Part shown: piece after piece, positions 6,339 to 9,589 of the stretch
Layout: each line of letters begins with the position of its first letter
How positions within the stretch are numbered: the first letter of the stretch is position 1
DNA from: an uncultured Chloroflexota bacterium
GTDB taxonomy: Bacteria > Chloroflexota > Dehalococcoidia > UBA3495
DNA length: 9,589 nucleotides
Assembly: GCA_913020235.1 (NCBI GenBank)
Contig: CAJWBT010000066.1
Location: 1-9,589, forward strand
Direction of reading: 5' to 3'
Translations under genes and position numbers: made by a program
The notes under the pieces: model-generated
What the model was told of the DNA's origin: nothing
Databases searched by the model: none
What the model saw: only the letters and a program-made list of their open reading frames with translations

Positions 6339-6350
6339 CTCCAATTGGAG
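6339..6350. promoter_or_regulatory. Palindrome overlapping the RBS of the FAD oxidoreductase gene
   Basis: CTCCAATTGGAG is a perfect 12-bp palindrome. On the minus strand its right half supplies part of the GGAGGAG ribosome binding site, which ends 3 bases before the ATG at 6333. In the mRNA the CTCC arm could pair with GGAG across an AATT loop and mask the RBS, though a 4-bp stem is weak. It could equally be a DNA operator or chance. Confidence 0.35.
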
Positions 6351-6641
6351 ATGATTCCATTCCGGGTGAACGTCCTGGAATCCCTATACGACCATAGCTG
6401 CTGGTTCTCCGGCGCGTGACGGGAAAATCGGCCCAGTTCCCAGCTACAGTCTGATCCTCGCTACCACTTTCCAGTTTCGGTAGCCGGTCCGGGCACATAC
6501 CAGAACGGTTGCGCCCTGGACCCAGCAAATCACTTGGTTAGAGCACCCTGGCGGCAGCTCCGCCTTATTGCTCCGCAGTTAGTATACACCGAATCACCGG
6601 CACCCTTGTCTCTGGCAAGCCGGTATTGGAGCACGCCGGCA

Positions 6642-6677
6642 GAAAAACAGATGGCCCGGAGGATTGACCGCCGGGCC
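6642..6677 (-). terminator. Rho-independent terminator of the hotdog gene
   Basis: On the minus strand GGCCCGG (6677 to 6671) pairs with CCGGGCC (6659 to 6653), with two further G-C pairs inside after one mismatch. The next bases read ATCTGTTTTTCT, giving a five-T run from 6646 to 6642. The hairpin lies 44 bases past the hotdog stop codon, the expected place for transcription to end. Confidence 0.7.
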
Positions 6678-6720
6678 TGGGTGATCTACTTGGGTGGCGA
6701 GGAGGTCTCCGGGCCGGCCT

Positions 6721-7146
6721 CTAGCTCTTAGGCTGCCACTTCTTTCCCAGTTCGTCAGGCTTCTTCATCATGTAGGTGCGAGTTATTTCCAGCAGCCGCC
6801 CGTCTTCGTCGACGGCCCTGGCCTCGGTCACCAGGTAGGGCTTGTCCCGTCGCGAGTACTTATCGGAGATTCGGGCCGTGACCTTGATCTTCTTGCCCGG
6901 AAGGGGTGGATTGAAGAACTCGACTTCGGTTCCGGCGTTCACGCCACCGGTGTTGTCTTCGTAGGCCATAAAGAAAGCGGTCAGGTCGTGTTTGACCGCG
7001 ATGGTGGGGAAGGGCGCGTCGGGGTCTTCAACCGCCTGCCGAAAACCGTCGAGGGTCTCCCGGCTCAGGACATATTCGTAGGACCCCAGGTCTTCCCCTA
7101 TTTCTGCCGATTGGTAGTCGAACCTCTTCGGAGCCGAAGCAGCCAT
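6721..7146 (-). CDS. MaoC/FAS1-like hotdog-fold dehydratase domain protein
   Basis: The 141-residue protein looks like a single hotdog domain of the MaoC-like dehydratase N-terminal type. The opening APKRFDYQSAEIGEDLGSYEYVLSRETLDGFRQAV fits the strand-and-helix start of these domains, and GTEVEFFNPPLPGKKIKVTARISD (from 72) followed by YLVTEARAVDEDGRLLEITRTYMM matches the central strands. R-specific enoyl-CoA hydratases carry GDxNPxH; here the aligned segment is EDPDAPFP (40-47), keeping an aspartate but with no histidine. It may therefore be a non-catalytic partner, or use other residues on an acyl-thioester. The ATG at 7146 is chosen because a promoter places the transcript start near 7175, which rules out the GTG at 7191. 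AAGGA lies 12 bases before the ATG, rather far. It has its own terminator and so is probably monocistronic. Family assignment is fairly sure; substrate unknown. Confidence 0.75.
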   Translation of the reverse strand: MAASAPKRFDYQSAEIGEDLGSYEYVLSRETLDGFRQAVEDPDAPFPTIAVKHDLTAFFMAYEDNTGGVNAGTEVEFFNPPLPGKKIKVTARISDKYSRRDKPYLVTEARAVDEDGRLLEITRTYMMKKPDELGKKWQPKS

Positions 7147-7181
7147 GCAAATGCACCGTCCTTGTCCAGGTTCCAAGAATA

Positions 7182-7210
7182 CATATACCACCCCCCCTGA
7201 AGGTAGTCAA
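7182..7210 (-). promoter_or_regulatory. Promoter of the hotdog gene
   Basis: On the minus strand TTGACT (7210 to 7205) and TATATG (7187 to 7182) are 17 bases apart. The -35 matches 5 of 6 and the -10 matches 4 of 6. The spacer contains a run of seven G. Transcription would start near 7175, leaving a leader of about 29 bases before the ATG at 7146. Confidence 0.5.
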
Positions 7211-7355
7211 TGGACTCCGTGGAGGCCGGCGCTACGGGCCTCTCAGACCCTTGCCGTGCTCGGTGATCGTCGCCCTGTTCTCTCCTGGCATTTTGCATCA
7301 GGCTGTACCACGACGGACAAGGCCGGGTGCACCGGGTCTCCCTGGGAAGGGCTTT

Positions 7356-7385
7356 TTGACTTCCATAGCCCGGGTAACCTACAAT
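7356..7385 (+). promoter_or_regulatory. Sigma70-type promoter of the DUF6282-type gene
   Basis: TTGACT at 7356-7361 and TACAAT at 7380-7385 (each 5 of 6 to consensus) are 18 bases apart. The transcript would start near 7392 and have a leader of about 147 bases, unusually long for this compact window. Confidence 0.6.
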
Positions 7386-7408
7386 CCTGCTAAATCTTTG
7401 AAGAGTGC

Positions 7409-7446
7409 GCCAGTTGTAACGTCATCACTGGCTTGCGCCGGCGCAA
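7409..7446. promoter_or_regulatory. Adjacent inverted repeats in the DUF6282-type gene leader
   Basis: GCCAGT (7409-7414) pairs with ACTGGC (7427-7432) over a 12-base loop, and it abuts TTGCGCCGGCGCAA (7433-7446), a perfect 14-bp palindrome. Both lie just downstream of the predicted transcription start, a common place for repressor operators; the first could also fold in RNA. No T-run follows either, so termination is unlikely. Confidence 0.4.
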
Positions 7447-7538
7447 ACTCGCCCCCAGCTGTCAGCTTCCCCGTGGCGAACCGGACCCTGGCCGGTGGCC
7501 GCCTGGCGGCGCGGCTCGAAAGGGCATGAAGGGATACC

Positions 7539-8381
7539 ATGAGCAACGTAGACCGGCTCCTTGAAGGTGCCCTTGACATCCACGTCCATTTCGCCCCGGA
7601 CCCCAAGGTGGAACGCCGGGGCGGCGCCATAGAGATTGCTCAGCAGGCCCGGGACATGGGGATGCGGGGCATGGTCTTAAAGAGCCACGAATATCTCACC
7701 CACCCGGTGGCGTTTACCGCCAGCCAAGCCGTACCAGGCATTACCCTGATCGGCGGGGTGGCCCTGGACGTTCAGGTGGGCGGCCTGAACCCAATGGCGG
7801 TGGAATGCAGCGCCGCAATGGGTGGCAGGCTGGTCTGGATGCCCACCTATTCGGCCCGAGCCGACCGTCAGCGGAAGGGCCTCAACGGCGGGATCTCCGT
7901 GCTGGATGACCAGGGCCGGCTGGTGCCCGAGGCGTACGCCATCCTGGAGGTAGTCAAAGCCCACGACCTGGTCCTGGCCACCGGCCATCTCTCCACGGAG
8001 GAGAGCATGGTGGTGGTGGCGGAGGCCCGCAACCTGGGAATCGGCCGCATAGTGGTGACCCATGCCACGACCATGTCCTTCTGGACGGGGATGACGGTGG
8101 AGGATATGAAGACCCTGGCCGGCATGGGGGCCTACATTGAGCACTGCGTTCACGTCATGATGCCGGTTACTTGCCGCCTCAACCCCAGGGAGCTGGCCGA
8201 GACCATCTCCGCCATCGGCCCCGAGAACTGCATCGTCAGCACCGACTTCGGCCAGGACTATCACCCGATGCCCGCCGAGGGGCTTCGGATGGGCATCGCC
8301 ACCCTGCTTCAGGCCGGCATGGAAGAGGTGGAGGTGGGAATGCTGGTAAAGGACAACCCGGCTCGCCTGCTGGGGTTGTAG
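7539..8381 (+). CDS. DUF6282-type amidohydrolase-like metal-dependent hydrolase
   Basis: The 280-residue protein resembles the amidohydrolase-like DUF6282 family, of unassigned reaction. Possible metal ligands typical of a TIM-barrel amidohydrolase are visible: DIHVH (13-17, H15 and H17) at the end of the first strand, K48 and H50 in VLKSH, H150 in ATGHLS, H175 in VTHAT, and D236 in STDFGQD. The alternating pattern of short beta strands and helices (for example GITLIGGVALD, AHDLVLATGH, GRIVVTHA, NCIVSTDFG) agrees with such a barrel. The C-terminal VKDNPARLLGL is the usual closing helix of amidohydrolases. There is no signal peptide, so it should be cytosolic. GAAGGG at 7528-7533, 5 bases before the ATG, sets the start. 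It is monocistronic in view, convergent with tilS 23 bases away. The substrate cannot be named. Confidence 0.8.
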   Translation: MSNVDRLLEGALDIHVHFAPDPKVERRGGAIEIAQQARDMGMRGMVLKSHEYLTHPVAFTASQAVPGITLIGGVALDVQVGGLNPMAVECSAAMGGRLVWMPTYSARADRQRKGLNGGISVLDDQGRLVPEAYAILEVVKAHDLVLATGHLSTEESMVVVAEARNLGIGRIVVTHATTMSFWTGMTVEDMKTLAGMGAYIEHCVHVMMPVTCRLNPRELAETISAIGPENCIVSTDFGQDYHPMPAEGLRMGIATLLQAGMEEVEVGMLVKDNPARLLGL

Positions 8382-8404
8382 GCAGCACCAGGCTCTTCCG
8401 CTAT

Positions 8405-9589
8405 TTACGGCCTGTTGTAGCCACCGACAAGCTCAAATTCGACCCGTACGGCCTCCGTCGGGGCCGGCTCCTCTACTCGGACCCTGGCCCAGTGGGCGAT
8501 GCGGTAGCCGACGACCCAAGCGATGCCGCGGCTTGAGACCAGCAGCGGGACCCGGTCGCGCCAGTCTCCGGGCACCCGGGCGTCGGTGAAGAAATCCTGA
8601 AGTTTCTTGTCCTGGTCCATGCCAAGCGGCTGGAACCGGTCGCCGGGCAGCCGGGTCCGGACCTGCACCAAGTCGCCCAAGCACTCACGGTCCAGCCAGG
8701 CGGACCAGGACTTGATGCCTCCCGGATCCCCTCCTTCTGCAGAGGGAAGCTGGGGAGAGCCGCCAACGCGGAAGGTTACCAGCCACGGACCGGCCTCGGC
8801 GGCCACCCTCGGGTCCCCACCGGAGGGTAGGGAGAGATAATGGTCCCCGTCCATCCCAGGGAAGGGACATGGCAGGCCGGAATCCCGGGACAGCCGAAGG
8901 TAGCCGTAGGTGCTCTGAAGCTTCAGCCCGCCCGGCAGGTCCAGGCTGCGGCCCGCCGCCATGTACCCTGCCAGCTCTGCCATGGCGGTCAGATGCCGCT
9001 CTCCCAACCTACGAGTGTCACCCACCAGATGAGCGTAACCCCGGCGCAGCAGCAATCTCTGGATCGCCGGGTGCAGGGTGGCCAGAGCCGGTTGCCGGAA
9101 GACGACGGCCCCGTCCTCCTGAACCGTCACCTGTGGCCACAACCTTGACACCTCTTCCTCCAGGTAGTCCGTCTCCAGCGCCGCGGTCCGGGCCAGCCGG
9201 GCCAGGGAATCCCGAACCCTGGGATTGTACTCAGACTCCAGCAAAGGCAATAGATCGTGGCGGACCCGGTTCCGGGTAAAGCGATGAAGGTAGTTCCCGG
9301 TGTCCTCCCGGTAGTCGAGCCCCAGGGCCTGGCAGTAGCCCACCGTTTCCGCCTTGGTGGCCTGGAGCAGTGGACGAAACAGGCGAAGGTTGACGCCATC
9401 ATCGGTCCAGGGCCAGGGGGATAGCTCGGACATGCCCCGCAGCCCATGGAGACCCGCGCCCCGAAGAATATGCATCAGCACCGTCTCTGTCTGGTCGTCG
9501 GCGGTGTGGCCGGCCGCCACGGCAGAGGCTCCAACCCTGGCCGCCACCTCGGCCAAGAAGGAGTAGCGCAGCTCTCGGGCCGCCTGTTC
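8405..9589 (-). CDS. tilS: tRNA(Ile)-lysidine synthase TilS, 5'-truncated by the window edge
   Basis: TilS attaches lysine to C34 of the tRNA-Ile with a CAU anticodon, using ATP, so that it reads AUA codons; it is essential in most bacteria. The visible 394 residues begin in the PP-loop ATPase domain at EQAARELRYSFLAEVA and continue with GHTADDQTETVLMHILRGAGLHGLRGM, a highly typical TilS block. RLFRPLL, then the helical substrate-recognition region with YREDTGNYLHRFTRNRVRHDLLPLL follow. The C-terminal domain shows VQVRTRLPGDRFQPLGM, KKLQDFFTDARVPGDWRDRVPLL and IAWVVGYRIAHWARV. The SGGxDS P-loop and true start lie beyond the right edge. An internal TTG at 9556 is not the start, because coding continues through to 9589. 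No HPRT fusion is present; the chain stops at 8405. Confidence 0.95.
   Translation of the reverse strand, partial: EQAARELRYSFLAEVAARVGASAVAAGHTADDQTETVLMHILRGAGLHGLRGMSELSPWPWTDDGVNLRLFRPLLQATKAETVGYCQALGLDYREDTGNYLHRFTRNRVRHDLLPLLESEYNPRVRDSLARLARTAALETDYLEEEVSRLWPQVTVQEDGAVVFRQPALATLHPAIQRLLLRRGYAHLVGDTRRLGERHLTAMAELAGYMAAGRSLDLPGGLKLQSTYGYLRLSRDSGLPCPFPGMDGDHYLSLPSGGDPRVAAEAGPWLVTFRVGGSPQLPSAEGGDPGGIKSWSAWLDRECLGDLVQVRTRLPGDRFQPLGMDQDKKLQDFFTDARVPGDWRDRVPLLVSSRGIAWVVGYRIAHWARVRVEEPAPTEAVRVEFELVGGYNRP

Larger units (their letters stand above)
6334..6720. other. Gap between the hotdog and FAD oxidoreductase genes
   Basis: This stretch holds the hotdog gene terminator (6642-6677), the RBS palindrome (6339-6350) and a small inverted repeat GGCGG/CCGCC around 6550-6564. 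The best -10-like hexamer on the minus strand is TATACT (6586 to 6581), but no fitting -35 is found, so the promoter of the FAD oxidoreductase/prenyltransferase pair is not located with confidence. Open frames here do not look like proteins. Confidence 0.4.
7147..7538. other. Divergent intergenic region between the hotdog and DUF6282-type genes
   Basis: The region carries two back-to-back promoters, about 145 bases apart from -35 to -35, with the plus-strand leader (about 7391-7538) to the right. The leader holds the palindromes at 7409-7446 and a GCCGC/GCGGC hairpin at 7498-7510, ahead of the RBS at 7528-7533. Small open frames on both strands show no protein-like sequence. Confidence 0.45.

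Noticed and set aside
6334..6528. N-terminal extension of the FAD oxidoreductase from 6528 or 6360
   Set aside because: FAD enzymes of this family begin just before the GxGxxG fold, the extension has no signal peptide character, and only the ATG at 6333 has a strong RBS.
6581..6612. Promoter for the FAD oxidoreductase gene with TATACT at 6581-6586
   Set aside because: The only -35-like hexamer (GAGACA, minus strand 6612 to 6607) is 20 bases away, and the leader would be about 240 bases long.
7147..7191. Hotdog protein start at the GTG at 7191
   Set aside because: It falls upstream of the predicted transcription start near 7175 and lacks an RBS at normal distance.
1..9589. tRNA, rRNA, CRISPR array, insertion sequence or attachment site
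   Set aside because: No T-arm GTTCRANNC with matching acceptor stem, no spaced direct repeats, no transposase-like frame and no terminal repeats were seen by eye; programs such as tRNAscan-SE, Infernal and a CRISPR finder would settle this.

Overview
This window is GC-rich, tightly packed bacterial DNA of housekeeping and metabolic genes. I see no rRNA, tRNA, CRISPR array, insertion sequence or phage gene. The fused acetyl-CoA carboxylase transferase (AccD-AccA in one chain), the split MIP18/Mrp pair, and the mix of a MenA-like prenyltransferase, a stand-alone MaoC-like hotdog protein and a DUF6282-type protein suggest a Chloroflexota lineage, perhaps Dehalococcoidia or SAR202-like. That assignment is inference from gene content and style, not from a marker gene.

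Layout, left to right. (1) Positions 1-1559, plus strand: the last codons of a probable quinone-oxidoreductase-type gene; a strong sigma70-like promoter with an 8-bp inverted repeat over its -35; a MIP18/DUF59 (SufT/PaaD-like) gene; a 336-bp gap; and an Mrp/NBP35-type P-loop ATPase that lacks the usual CPxC pair. These two proteins belong to iron-sulfur cluster assembly or delivery. (2) Positions 1577-3418, minus strand: the fused accDA gene, convergent with mrp, with a perfect 15-bp palindrome in its upstream region. (3) Positions 3836-6333, minus strand: a two-gene unit with a 19-bp overlap, a CrtI/CrtISO-like FAD oxidoreductase followed by a UbiA/MenA-type membrane prenyltransferase. It probably makes or modifies an isoprenoid lipid such as a quinone. 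(4) Positions 6642-7210, minus strand: a monocistronic MaoC-like hotdog gene with its own promoter and a good Rho-independent terminator. (5) Positions 7356-8381, plus strand: a DUF6282-type amidohydrolase-like gene behind a good promoter and a leader rich in inverted repeats. (6) Positions 8405-9589, minus strand: tilS, convergent with the previous gene and cut by the right edge, so that its N-terminal P-loop is missing.

The units look independent and are probably separately controlled. Themes are Fe-S protein maturation, acyl-CoA/malonyl-CoA chemistry (AccDA, MaoC-like), isoprenoid lipid chemistry (UbiA plus FAD enzyme) and tRNA modification. I do not see a clearly new multi-gene system. 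The most interesting points are the altered active-site loops of the fused AccDA, the Mrp without CPxC encoded in the same frame as the MIP18 gene with one stop between them, the overlapping FAD oxidoreductase/prenyltransferase pair, and four promoter- or RBS-associated palindromes.
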